A stretch of DNA of 64,000 nucleotides from Tomocerus qinae (lineage: Eukaryota > Arthropoda > Collembola > Entomobryomorpha > Tomoceridae): NCBI GenBank assembly GCA_020055645.1, contig CM034546.1:138467875-138531874 (forward strand). The letters run 5' to 3'. The notes below the pieces were generated by a model that was not told the DNA's origin, did not search any database, and saw only the letters and a program-made list of their open reading frames with translations. This document shows, piece by piece, positions 37,181 to 48,090 of the stretch (positions within the stretch are counted from its first letter, which is position 1; every line of letters begins with the position of its first letter). The position numbers and the translations under genes are program-made.

Positions 37181-38510
37181 TAGCTTCGATAAAAGCTATT
37201 TATATATTTGCTATTTCATTATTAGCAAAACTAAAAAACCGAATTTCATATTCCAAGGACCAAATAATTTGTGGGCCCTTGAATTGTTTCCAACAATTCT
37301 ATAGTTTCGATCAAAAATTATTTAAGTCTTAGTAAGAATTAGTACAATAGAATTTCATTTTAAAAGTACCAAAAATTTTGTGGGTCCTTAAAACTTTGCC
37401 ATTCAATCCAAATGAGAATTGGAGATGACTAATAGGACCAAGAGGTACTTATTAAAAACACTTTCAAACAGTTCTATAGTTTCGATCAAAAGTTATTTAA
37501 TTCTTAGTACAAGTAAGAACAATAGAATTTCATTTTCAAAGGACCACCATTTCTGTGGGCCCTTAAACCTTGCCATTCAATCGAAATAAGAATGGAGTGT
37601 GATTGATAGGACTAGTAGGTACTTAATAAAATGAGTATCAAACAATTCTATAGTTTCGATCAAAAATTATTTAAGTCTTAGTAAGACATAGTACAACAGA
37701 ATTTCATTTTCAAAGTACCAACAGTTTTGTGGGCCCTTAAACCTTGCCATTCAATCCAAATGAGAATTAGAGATGACTAATAGGACCAAGGGGTACTTAG
37801 TAAAAATACTTTCAAACAGTTCTATAGTTTCGATCAAAAGTTATTTAATTCTTAGTACAAGTAAGAACAATAGAATTTCATTTTCAAAGGACCACCATTT
37901 CTGTGGGCCCTTAAACCTTGCCATTCAATCGAAATAAGAATGGAGTGTGATTGATAGGACTAGTAGGCACTTAATAAATTTAGTTTCCAACAATTCTATA
38001 GTTTCGATCAAAAATTATTTAAGTCTTAGTAAGAAATATTACAACAGAATTTCATTTTCAAAGGACCAACATTTCTGTGGGCCCTTAAACCTTGCCATTC
38101 AATCCAAATGAGAATTAGAGATGACTAATAGGACCAAGGGGTACTTAGTAAAAATACTTTCAAACAGTTCTATAGTTTCGATCAAAAGTTATTTAATTCT
38201 TAGTACAAGTAAGAACAATAGAATTTCATTTGCAAAGGACCAACATTTCTGTGGGCCCTTAAGCCTTCCCATTCAATCGAAATAAGGATGGAGTGTGATT
38301 GATAGGACTAGTAGGCACTTAATAAATTTAGTTTCCAACAATTCTATAGTTTCGATCAAAAATTATTTAAGTCTTAGTAAGAAATATTACAACAGAATTT
38401 CATTTTCAAAGGACCAACATTTCTGTGGGCCCTTAAACCTTGCAATTCAATCCAAATGAGAATTAGAGATGACTAATAGGACCAAGGGGTACTTGTAGGT
38501 ATTGTTGGTT
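37180..38510. repeat. ~175-bp satellite, inner left arm
   Basis: Seven units marked by CTATAGTTTCGATCAAAA at ~37299, 37480, 37651, 37831, 37999, 38172 and 38345. Two alternating sub-types make a ~350-bp higher-order unit. The mirrored array occupies ~38555-40240. Confidence 0.9.
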
Positions 38511-38554
38511 CTTGAAAAATAGAATTCTGTTGTTCTAGTTTCCACTTAGAATTA

Positions 38555-40240
38555 AATAACTTTTGATCGAAACTATAGAACTGGTTGAAATTATTTTTAT
38601 CAAGTACCTACTAGTCCTATCATCCACATACAATCCTAACTTGGATTGAATGGCAAGGTTTAAGGACCCATAAAATTGTTGGTGCTTGAAAAATGAAATT
38701 CTGTTTTTCTAGTTTCCACTTAGAATTAAATAATTTTTGATCGAAACTATAAAACTGGTTGAAATTATTTTTATCAAGTACCTACTGGTCCTATCAATCA
38801 CCTACAATCCTCATTTGGATTGAAAGGTTAGGTTTAAGGGCCCACAAAATTGTTGGTGCTTGAAAAATAAAATTCTGTTGTTCTAGTTTCCACTTAGAAC
38901 TAAATAATTTTTGATCGAAACTATAGAACTGGTTGAAATTATTTTTATCAAGTACCTACTAGTCCTATCAAGCACATACAATCCTCATTTGGATTGAATG
39001 GTAAGTTTTAAGGGCCCACAAAATTGTTGGTGCTTGAAAAATAAAATTCTGTTGTTCTAGTTCCCACTTAGAAATAAATAACATTTGATCGAAACTATCG
39101 AACTGGTTGAAATTATTTTTATCAAGTACCTACTAGTCCTATCAAGCACATACAATCCTCATTTGGATTGAATGGTAAGTTTTAAGGGCCCACAAAATTG
39201 TTGGTGCTTGAAAAATAAAATTCTGTTGTTCTAGTTCCCACTTAGAAATAAATAACATTTGATCGAAACTATCGAACTGGTTGAAATTATTTTTATCACG
39301 TACCTACTAGTCCTATTAATCACCTACAATCCTCATTTGGATTGAATGGTAAGGTTTAAGGGCCCACAAAATTGTGGGTTCTTGAAAAATGGAATTCTGT
39401 TGTTCTAGATTCCACTTAGAATTAAATAATTTTTTATCGAAACTATAAAACTGTTTGAAATTATTTTTATCAAGTAGGTACTAGTCCTAATTATCACCTC
39501 CAAGCCTCATTTGGATTGAATGGCAAGGTTTAAGTGCCCACAAAATTGTTGTTCCTAGGAAAATGGAATTCTGTGTCATTTACGGCTAAGTATGAAATAA
39601 CTTTTGATCGAAACTATAGAACTGGATGAAACAATTTTTATCAAGTACCTACAAGACCTATCAATCACCTTCAATGCTAATTTGAGATGATTGGCAAGGT
39701 TTAAGTGCCCACAAAATTGTTGTTCCTAGGAAAATGGAATTCTGTGTCATTTACGGCTAAGTATGAAATAACTTTTGATCGAAACTATAGAACTGGATGA
39801 AACAATTTTTATCAAGTACCTACAAGACCTATCAATCACCTTCAATGCTAATTTGAGATGATTGGCAAGGTTTAAGGGCCCATAAAATGGTTGGTGCTTG
39901 AAAAATGAAATTCTGTTGTTCTAGTTTCCACTTAGACTTAAATAACTTTTGATCGAAATTATAGGACTGTTTGAAACTATTTTTATCAAGTAGCTACTAG
40001 TCCTAATTATGACCTCCAAGCCTCATTTGTATTGAAGGGCAAGGTTTAAGGGCCCACAAAATTGTTGGTACTGGGAAACTGATATTCCGTGTCATTTTCT
40101 TCTAAGTTTTAAATAACTTTTGATCGAAACTATAGAACTGGTTGAAAAGATTTTTATCAAGTAGTCCTATCAATCACCTTTAATCCTCATTTGGATTGAA
40201 TGGCAAAGTTTAAAATTATATAAAATTGTTGGTTCTAGGA
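38555..40240. repeat. ~175-bp satellite, inner right arm
   Basis: Reverse-complement counterpart of 37180-38510 with TTTTGATCGAAACTATA(G/A)AA and AAGGGCCCACAAAATTGTTG in each unit. Sub-types differ from the left arm in several fixed bases, so the arms have been evolving separately despite the mirrored layout. Confidence 0.88.
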
Positions 40241-40249
40241 AAATGAAAG

Positions 40250-41190
40250 GTTGGTCACAGGAGGTCGTTTTGGAATTTGCGTTGGAAGCCACCTCTATCC
40301 TTGCGTTTGTAATTGGTTTTAAAATCCCCCTTATGTAGTAACATTTAGGGACATGATTTAGAAATCTCCCACTTATGCTACATTGTTTTAGAATTTGCGT
40401 TGGAAGCCTTCTCTACCGTTGCATCACCGTTTGGAATTAGTTCTGAAATCCCCCCTCGTGTGGTAGCATTTTGGGATATGATTTGGAACTTTACCACTTA
40501 TGCTGCACCACTTTTGAATTTATGTTGGAAGCCTCCTCTACCCTTAGAACAACGTTTGGATATAGTTCTGAAATCCCCCCTCATGTAGTAGCATTTTGGG
40601 ATGTGATTTTGAAGTCTCCTACTTATGCTGCACTGTTTTTTGTATTTGCGTTGGAAGCCTCCTCTACCCTTGGAACAACTTTTGAATTAGTTCTGAAATC
40701 ACCCCTCATGTAGTAGTATTTTGGGATGGGATTAGGAAGTCTCCCATTTATGCTGCACCGTTTTTGAATTTGTGTTGAAAGCCTCCTCTACTCTTGGAAT
40801 AACGTTTATAATTAGTTCTGAAATCCCCCCTCATGTAGTAGTATTTTGGATATGATTTAGAAGTCTCCCACTTATGCTGCACCGTTTTTGAATTAGTGTT
40901 GGAAGCCTCCTCTACCTTTGGAACAATGTTTGGAATTAGTTCTGAAATCCCCCCTCATGTAGTAGCATTTTGGGATATGATTAGGAAGTCTCCCAATTAT
41001 GCTGCACCACTTTGGAATTTGTGTTGGAAGCCTCCTCTACCCTTGGAACAACGTTTGGAATTAGTTCTGAAATCCCCCCTCAAGTAGTAGCATTTTGGGA
41101 TGTTATTTGGAAGTCTCCCACTTATGCTGCACAACTTTGGAATTTGTGTTGGAAGCCTCTTGGAAGCCTTGTCAACCCTTGTTTCACCGT
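40250..41190. repeat. ~124-bp satellite, right arm of foldback element
   Basis: About eight units with CTGAAATCCCCCCTCATGTA and GAAGTCTCCCACTTATGCTG, the reverse complement of the 35.9-37.2-kb array. Short plus-strand frames seen here are repeat artefacts. Confidence 0.9.
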
Positions 41191-41287
41191 TTGCAATAGG
41201 TTCTGATATCTCCCCTCATGTTGCATTTTGTGTTGCCCATCTTTGGCAAGATTCTGGATTTGGGTTTGGGTCTAACTTAACACGCCT

Positions 41288-41296
41288 GTCCTTCCA
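41288..41296 (+). repeat. Right 9-bp target-site duplication GTCCTTCCA
   Basis: Exact copy of 34714-34722, directly after the right TIR ...CTTAACACGCCT. Confidence 0.85.
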
Positions 41297-41361
41297 TATT
41301 ACCGCATTCTAACGCAACGGCCCTGTACTTTATGAATAATTTAAATTATTTTGGTGGGAAC

Positions 41362-41414
41362 AGTGTCTCGGGTGTAGTTTTCTACTGTCTAGGATAAACT
41401 ACCCCCGAGACACT
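41362..41414. repeat. Hairpin, ~20-bp stem
   Basis: AGTGTCTCGGGTGTAGTTT pairs with AAACTACCCCCGAGACACT across a 15-base loop with one mismatch. It lies between the foldback element and the type B repeat. Confidence 0.7.
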
Positions 41415-41880
41415 ATGAATTGATTAATATTGTGTATTAAAATCAACAGAAAATCAAAATCGGTTAATACTGGCTATCAAAATAAAAAGGAATTCTAAAA
41501 ATGTAGATTTGGCTATCAATTTGAATATAAATGCGAAATAGACTTATTTCCGTCCCATAATGGTTATTTTCTGGTTTTATTTACGTTATTATAAAATCTT
41601 AAATTTTGTAGAAGCGGAGCTAAATATTTTATATTATAATGCTAACAATTTATAGGAAACACAATTGAAATGGCCCATTTTCTGTTTTGACTATCAAATA
41701 AAGACAAAGTGAGCCCGCGGTATCTCAGCAACCTTTGGACCGATTTTTTCCAAAATCAATAGATTCGTCACTCACAAGTCCATTGGCATTGTTTATGAAT
41801 TTGGTCAACTTCGGTCATGTGCTCGAAGGTTATCGTGGGTCCGGACGGACAGACTCTGTGGTACTTCATTGCTAGTAAAT
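41415..41880. repeat. Type B repeat with 40-bp satellite fragment
   Basis: Begins with ~90 bp of the 40-bp satellite (AAAATCAACAGAAAATCAAA) and continues collinearly with 28.38-28.70 kb through GCGGTATCTCAGCAAC and GTCCGGACGGACAGACTCTG. The shared order of satellite then unique part shows it is one mobile or transduced unit present at two places. Confidence 0.75.
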
Positions 41881-42530
41881 AGTTTTGATGTTTTTGTAGT
41901 TTTGATGCAGTAAATATTTCCCCTAGGAATGCTTTATGAAAATCATATAAAATTTTTAAATGAAATGCTGTGTTATGATTGGTCAATTTCAAAGATGCAT
42001 TGACCAATGAGAAGCGATATTTATTTCCGTTTAAATTTGAAAATTATCTCCCTTGGGTAATGCGGACAGTATTTATCAATTTGGAATCATTATTTGCGCC
42101 TCCAATAGTGTAGATAAATTCAAGACACATGGATCTTGCTGTTGTCATAGCTACAGCAGAATACGACGAATTAGAAAATTTTTAATTCTGGGGGAAGTTC
42201 CAAATAAATGCAATTACACTTTCGCAAAACGAGATTTGTGTAGAGTAGTCCCGTAACCCATATTTAAATACGAATGAATGAAGAATGAAATTTGAAATTA
42301 GATAAATTCATTTAGGTACGTCGATGTAAGCAGTTTTATAACCGATTAAACGAACTAAATGAAATTTTCCAATGTCAACTCAGTTTAATTTTATTAACAC
42401 AATTTTCTGGCAAAATAAATGCTAAAATCAGAACAAATAATGGCGGAATATAAAATAGATAATGGATGATCAGAGTCGAATGTAAGAACCTTTATACCTC
42501 TATGGTATGTCCATGATTACGACGCAATTG

Positions 42531-42687
42531 AAAGCCTCCATGCAGGAATGGGGGGGGGCTCAACAAAATATGTAAATATCAGTAAAATGATGGTATATTC
42601 GCGCGAAAAGTTTTAGGATTTTTAACCTTTTTTGACAAAAAAATCGTCTTTTTCTCCCCGGCCCCCCCCCCTCTGGATGCGTGCTTG
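42531..42687. repeat. Degenerate copy of the 59.3-kb hAT MITE
   Basis: Shares GGGGGGGGCTCAACAAAATAT, GGATTTTTAACCTTTTTTGA, CAAAAAAATCGT and the right end CTGGATGCGTGCTTG with the element at 59303-59473. The left TIR is decayed and no target-site duplication is seen. Confidence 0.7.
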
Positions 42688-43554
42688 ATGGGTACGAACA
42701 CTGAGGATTTCAATTAGCTGGGGATAAAACAGATATTTGTAAATGCCATAATTAATAAAGCAGGATTTATGAGTTGAGTTAATTAACTCAACACATAAAT
42801 CTCATCACCTTAAGGCTGCCTCAACTTCCAATTTCATGAATTCGTGAATATTTCATGTTATACATTTCTGTCATGAAAGTGATTTAACCTAGTCAATTTT
42901 AGCGCAATAGAATAGAAAAAGTACATTATGTAAGACTTTTTTTCGTGCGTTGTCAATTTTATCCTGGCGTAATACGTCATAGGCGCTTGCTCATTCGCTT
43001 TTCTCAATCCTTGTAATTGAAAAAGAAGTTTTCAAAATCCATATTTTAGATTTCAGGGAGACTAATTTTGGACGTTATACCTCCAGATCATAAAATTTAA
43101 TCAATTTTCCATTTTTTAGTACTGACAATTTATACTGCCTATACGCCCTCTGTACATAGTACATAGTATACATATGTCAAAAATCTATTGTCTATTTTAG
43201 CTATCTTTTTAATGCGCCCAAAAATTGAAAACGGGTTCTAAGTTAGAACTCGATTTCAATTTTTTTAAGTGCTGCCTCGGTGTTAAGTGTTAGAACTTCT
43301 AACCGATGAGGCAGCACTTTGAAATGCAAAAGAACACAATTTATCTTATTATTTATAAATTGTGTTTATATTTTGGTAATATTATATTGGTATCCGGAGA
43401 ATTCATCAGTTTTCGTTTATCTTTTATAACATAATATATTTAACACTTCAATGTTTCCAGCATAGCATTACACAAATAATGTCGAATCATCGAGTAATTC
43501 TGGAATATATTATTGCACGTTGGATGTCTTATAAAACTATGACTGTCAAGGCAT

Positions 43555-44471
43555 TCACTGTATTGAAATATCTGCACAGTTTCTGAAAACCTGTGAGATT
43601 GCTTCAGCATTCCAATGCCATTGTAGTACACAGCGAGTACAGGTGAGATGACTAGGCAGCTGGAGTTGGTGATGCACCAGTCTAGGTGACAGGTCATCAT
43701 TGTGGTAACGAGTTGTGCCACCAACAAACCGGAGAGGGTATTTCTGAAAGCAGTTTTCCGTCTCAACTCCGTTCTTACTGTAGTCACAGATTCGGAATTG
43801 CCAATTGCCTAAATGGCTGATGGACACGTAAATGCTGACCGGAATCGTCTAAAATCATTTATAATATATTTGCAATTGACAATTACAATTATGATTACAA
43901 ATGGATAATTTAAGTAGGTACCGCTCCCTTCGTGTAGTTACGGACTATGACACCCCGGTCCCAGATTCCTGAAAAATCAGAATTTTATTTGAGGGTGAAA
44001 TTTAAAACAAAAATGCGGTTTCAAATTTGACAATTTTGTCAAAAAAAAATTGTGAAAAAATTGTGGTGGATGAAATCCATGTTGATATTCTGTGCTTTTG
44101 AGTAATAATAAATAACTGATACTGATAAGTAATAACAACTAACAAGTAACCTCCAATTTCTGCATTTCTTGGTTTTGGGTCCAGGAAGCTGTCGCCACAC
44201 AATCCACACGCTCCATGGTATGAATTAGTTATCTATTTACCAAATCAAATCAATTATGCTGGAAATACATTGCTATTAAAAATCACAAAATTCTTACGGG
44301 AGGTCTTCCGCACCACAATTCTTCATCGTTTGGAGGTTTTTGAGGGTAAGTCCAATGCCATTGCGGATCCCTCCACAGGGATGCTCTTTGAATGGGATCC
44401 GTCATAAGACCGTGACCCTCGATTTGGACGAGAACCAAAGAGAAGAAGGAAAAGTAAGCGAGACAATTCAT
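43555..44471 (-). CDS. Lytic polysaccharide monooxygenase, AA15 family, four exons, complete
   Basis: Copper enzyme that oxidatively cleaves chitin or cellulose chains. Exons: 44471-44298, 44232-44151, 43968-43922, 43848-43555; all phases close, giving 198 residues. The signal peptide (MNCLAYFSFFSLVLVQIEG) ends exactly before HGLMTDP, so His20 becomes the N-terminal histidine of the copper brace. The second brace His is His113 in SISHLGNWQF. Other AA15 marks: ELWCG, GACGLCGD, LTCTRCVLQW and the closing FRNCADIS, whose Phe is in the axial position. Total length matches a single-domain AA15; no chitin-binding module follows. Probably secreted into the gut or onto cuticle for chitin or cellulose breakdown. 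Confidence 0.9.
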
Positions 44472-44689
44472 TGTAAACAGATAAGAATGCTTTAGATATT
44501 GTTTAAGAATACTTACGGATGCTGTAATTATGCTTCCCTTTTATACTCACCACTTATCGACTTGCCACTTTTTCAAATCTCTATCACGTATAAACATTTC
44601 CCTGATTATGTTAGGAACATCTATGTGTATAATTAAGTGACCTTGCATGAGCCAGTTTGTTATTTACCTGCACCATTTATTAAGTAGCG

Positions 44690-45240
44690 GAGCTGCTTTA
44701 TAGGAATGCCGGAATGCCTGATCTGTCTGTCTGTTAGCACGATAACTCAAGAACGGTTTGAGATAACCAATTCAAACTTTCTGAACATAATTTAGGGATA
44801 AAAACGGAGGTCGAGTTTGAATATGGTTAGCATCGGACGCACCCCCTGCCTGTGGGCGTGGTTCCAAAACTAAAAATTGGTGTAACTTTTGCTGTCGACA
44901 TTGTAAAACGTCATGAAATAGCTCATTCGAAAGGTTATTCGTTAACCTGCCTGTGGGCGTGGTTCAAAAACTAAAAAATGGTGTAAATTTTGCTGTCGAC
45001 ATTGCAAAACGTCATGAAATAGCTCATTCGAAAGGTTATTCGTTAAGTTTGAACATGGTTTACATCGGACACACTCCCTGTCTGTGGGCGTGGTTCAAAA
45101 ACTAAAAATTGGTGTAACTTTTGCTGTCGACATTGTAAAACGTCATGAAATAGCTCGTTCGAAAGGTTATTCGTTAGGCCAGATCAATGTCAAGTCAAAA
45201 GGTAAAGGTCATTGGAAAAATGTCAATTAACGTGGCAAAC
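44690..45240 (+). repeat. Dispersed repeat type A, three partial units
   Basis: Opposite orientation to 13.26-13.87 kb. Units around CCTGCCTGTGGGCGTGGTTC and AACGTCATGAAATAGCTC recur at ~44850, ~44950 and ~45080 (the middle one shorter), after the shared head GGAGCTGCTTTATAGGAATG and CTGTCTGTCTGTTAGCACGA. Confidence 0.8.
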
Positions 45241-45395
45241 CCTCTCCGCTACTTTTTTACATCCATTGGACATGGTTTATTAGATGATAAAATTTAAATA
45301 AGTCAAGCAAACAGTTTTGGATTAGAAATTGTATTACGTACTTTGAAATGTCACCGTATGCTTAACACTACTTTGGTGAAGTCATGCGTCCCCCA

Positions 45396-45430
45396 GGGCG
45401 GCCCTAGGGTGCACCTCCCTAGGGCCGCCC
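45396..45430. repeat. Perfect GC-rich hairpin (14-bp stem, 7-base loop)
   Basis: GGGCGGCCCTAGGG / CCCTAGGGCCGCCC around TGCACCT, far more GC-rich than its surroundings. Could be two fused element termini or a cruciform-prone site. Confidence 0.75.
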
Positions 45431-45904
45431 AAGGATATTTCATCGAACTAAAAATGCATTTATGTAATAAAACCGTGAAATATAAAAGATGTTTAATCCA
45501 AAGCAAAATATACTATGTTCCGCCCGAAGAGTAACATAATAATGATTGAGACAGTGCAGTGCAGCGTTATTTGGCAAAATAAAGTGATCGTCTGTCGCTT
45601 TATGTGTTATATTTGGTTGTATCTATTCTGATCTGAAACTTATTTCTTAATTAATAGTTCTGCATCACATTAGTGGAAGCATAACAGTATACATCAAGTA
45701 GTGAACTTCATTTGGTTGCCTGCTCGTGATCTCTATTAGTCTAAGATAATAAAGTTAGAGGTTAGAATAGTGAAGACATGACCTGAAATCATCAAAATAA
45801 GTGGAATTACCTTTGGCGTATTTCAACAAGGAGGAGGTCACTACTTTATCTTTGGGTCTCATTTAATAGCGCTAAAAAGATGGTTGGGAGGAACAAAATT
45901 ACTA

Positions 45905-45958
45905 AACAAGCCACGGAAGGTAATGCAAATGAGGTTGCATCACCTTCCGTGGCTTGTT
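45905..45958. repeat. 54-bp near-perfect hairpin
   Basis: AACAAGCCACGGAAGGT pairs with ACCTTCCGTGGCTTGTT, then one mismatch, then ATGCAA / TTGCAT, with a 6-base loop. The stem is shorter and more perfect than a typical animal pre-miRNA, so a collapsed MITE is as likely as an RNA gene. Confidence 0.7.
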
Positions 45959-46128
45959 AAAGTTATTTATCATTATTGACCGAATTGAGAACACATTCCC
46001 TATATCCTTTTTGAAACTAATTTCGAATTTTGACATCTAATTAGTTAATGTAAGGTTTCATTGCACCTATTCAAAATCTATTTCTAAATTCCATAGTCTA
46101 TATAATGTTCATGTTCACAATTCCTTAA

Positions 46129-46672
46129 GGCTATCTCGACGATGCGCAGAACAGTGATAACAATAACACGTCCCCGGTGGGGAATAGAAAGTTGTCTTAT
46201 TTTTTAAAACATGTACCACATATTTTCTGAGGGCTTGTCCCTCGGAAAATATTATATTTCTAGATTTCTGAGGGACTCCTCAGAAAATGTGGTAATCTTT
46301 AGGGAAAATCTTTCTGTCCCTTTCCTAATCTGTGCTTGTGTCCCTTTTTCCAAAAAGGCCCTGAATTTTCAAAATTAAATAGCTTTTGGAGAAAGGAGAA
46401 ATACATGTGAATTTGACAAACTCGTCTCGTTCTCTGTATATTTTGAGGTACTACATTTTGAAATCCTAAATTGGGTTTATCAATGTTTTGCGTTTTTCCA
46501 ACACCTTTCCTTACGATAACACTAGTCTGGGCCAATTTCTCCTAAGTGGAAGAAGGACGCCAATTTAAAATGACGTCACATTCTACTGCCTGGGTTTGCA
46601 TATTATCAAGCAGCCCGTAGTAAAATTACTCATTTCTGCTCGTCGCTAAGCAATTGTATCATCGAGGCAGCC
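46129..46672. mobile_element. 544-bp piggyBac-like MITE flanked by TTAA
   Basis: TTAA at 46125-46128 and 46673-46676 brackets termini GGCTATCTCGACGATG and (reverse complement) GGCTGCCTCGATGAT. TTAA target duplication and short TIRs are the piggyBac signature. The interior has a CTGAGGG(A/C) inverted pair near 46230-46290 but no transposase. A related terminus, TTAAGGCTGCCTCAACTT, is at 42812. Confidence 0.65.
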
Positions 46673-46676
46673 TTAA

Positions 46677-48090
46677 TTAGTAGTCATATTTTAGTTTGCA
46701 GCAGTTTATTTACATTACTTTCCATGCTGTGGAATTCCTATTTATAATGTTTTTATCACTATTAATACAAAAGATCCACTTTTGACCTCCTGGTTGATAT
46801 CTATATAACAAAGGCAACTCCACTTATTTTGAAGATCAGTATATTGATGATTCCAGGTCAACTGTCAGAGTACACTTGATGTAATAATGTACGTCTTATC
46901 GACTATACATATCAATTAAAATTGTCGAAAGGTTGTCTTTACTCAACTGAAATCATATCTTAGATTGATTGATGGATATGACGAGCAAGGCAACCAAATT
47001 AGTACCTAATATTATTATTATATACAGTAGTGTATTAATATGCATAATATTTTATTATAATGAGAATAATGTAAAGCATGCAGAATTAAAAAGGGTCAGC
47101 ACAGCCAGCGGACAACCAGCCATATGTAGAATTACTCATTGAGTCATTGATAATGTCGGGATCTTCTTTGCCATTTTATTTCATAAATTATTAAATAAAC
47201 TATAGTAATGTCGCATGAGAGTTTGCATTTTTTGCATTTCTTGCAAATAATTAAATTGTACAAGCATCGTTATGAGAAACTTGCACATGTATAACTGGAA
47301 TAATTCTTCGTTAGGTTGCCATATTATTGTATGTAAATAGGTTTACATGTCCTCGTAATGCATACCATCTTTTATATGTCCAAATACATGCAAATAAGTA
47401 ATCGCTGTACCATTAATATTATAAGTATACTTTTCATCTAGTTTGACATTAGAGTAATAATAAATTATTATCCCATTTTCCAGTAAAAATGCTGCCACTT
47501 GCCACTGAACCTTGTTACATGCTTCTAAAAAATGTAACATAATATTATTTGTAATTTTGCTGTCGAAAAGATGCGGCCTTGTCTTCAAACATTAGTGAAG
47601 ACTCCTTATTAATTTGAAAATGATTTTTAGTGGAGGATATAGTCAAATGTTACTTCATTGGTAAGCAATTGCAAAAAGGGTAACTGTGAGCTTACTAGTC
47701 GTGAGTCTACATACAGACGACAGCATACAACAATAATATTTGAATGGGCTAGACTTATTAGCCTGTCAGTGTCAATCTTGCACAAATTTTACACTACCTG
47801 TAAGAACTTAATAAACTATTAATATTTCTTAATTCCCTTTCTGCTATATTATACCAACTTAATTAGGTCAAGTCCATGTCTCCACTCTCTCCAGTTGAGA
47901 ATTATGCTTCTCAACTTCACAGGCAGATTGTTCCAGAATTCTAGTTTTATTTATAGTTACAGCCAATGCATTGTTGCTGTTTGAATTCATCTGTAGCTTA
48001 TACAGGGTTTAATGTGCCCTACATTTCCTTTATCGCCAGCAAAACTTTCACGGTTGACAGAGTGACATGGCAAATCAATAATTCGCGTGT
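46677..48090. other. Intergenic; one weak minus-strand ORF
   Basis: The frame 47343-47588 (-), 81 residues, contains HFLEACNKVQWQVAAFLLEN, which loosely recalls an ankyrin helix pair, but no second repeat or splice partner is found. Nothing else is supported here. Confidence 0.3.

Larger units (their letters stand above)
34723..41287. mobile_element. 6.6-kb foldback MULE-type element with 27-bp perfect TIRs
   Basis: Terminal bases AGGCGTGTTAAGTTAGACCC... match perfectly for 27 bp between 34723-34749 and the reverse complement of 41261-41287. GTCCTTCCA flanks both ends. Inward each arm carries AATCCAGAATCTTGCCAAAG, then a ~124-bp tandem array, then a ~175-bp tandem array, mirrored about a centre near 38.51-38.55 kb. 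Leaving out the nested 1058-bp insertion, the two arms are ~2.7 kb each, so almost the whole element is one giant inverted repeat. There is no transposase, so it must move in trans. Perfect TIRs and intact duplication imply fairly recent insertion. Confidence 0.88.

Noticed and set aside
35773-37304. Many 60-157-codon ORFs with PPHVEAFW / SPTYAAPFW repeats, both strands, and mirrored ones at 40.4-41.3 kb
   Set aside because: Translations of the ~124-bp satellite; frames change between units and the same DNA reads on both strands.
43270-43318. Partner terminus for a piggyBac-like element starting at 42812
   Set aside because: AGTGCTGCCTC...GAGGCAGCACT forms its own local hairpin and lacks the TTAA flank.
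45905-45958. microRNA precursor
   Set aside because: Stem too perfect and total length too short; kept only as a hairpin for checking.
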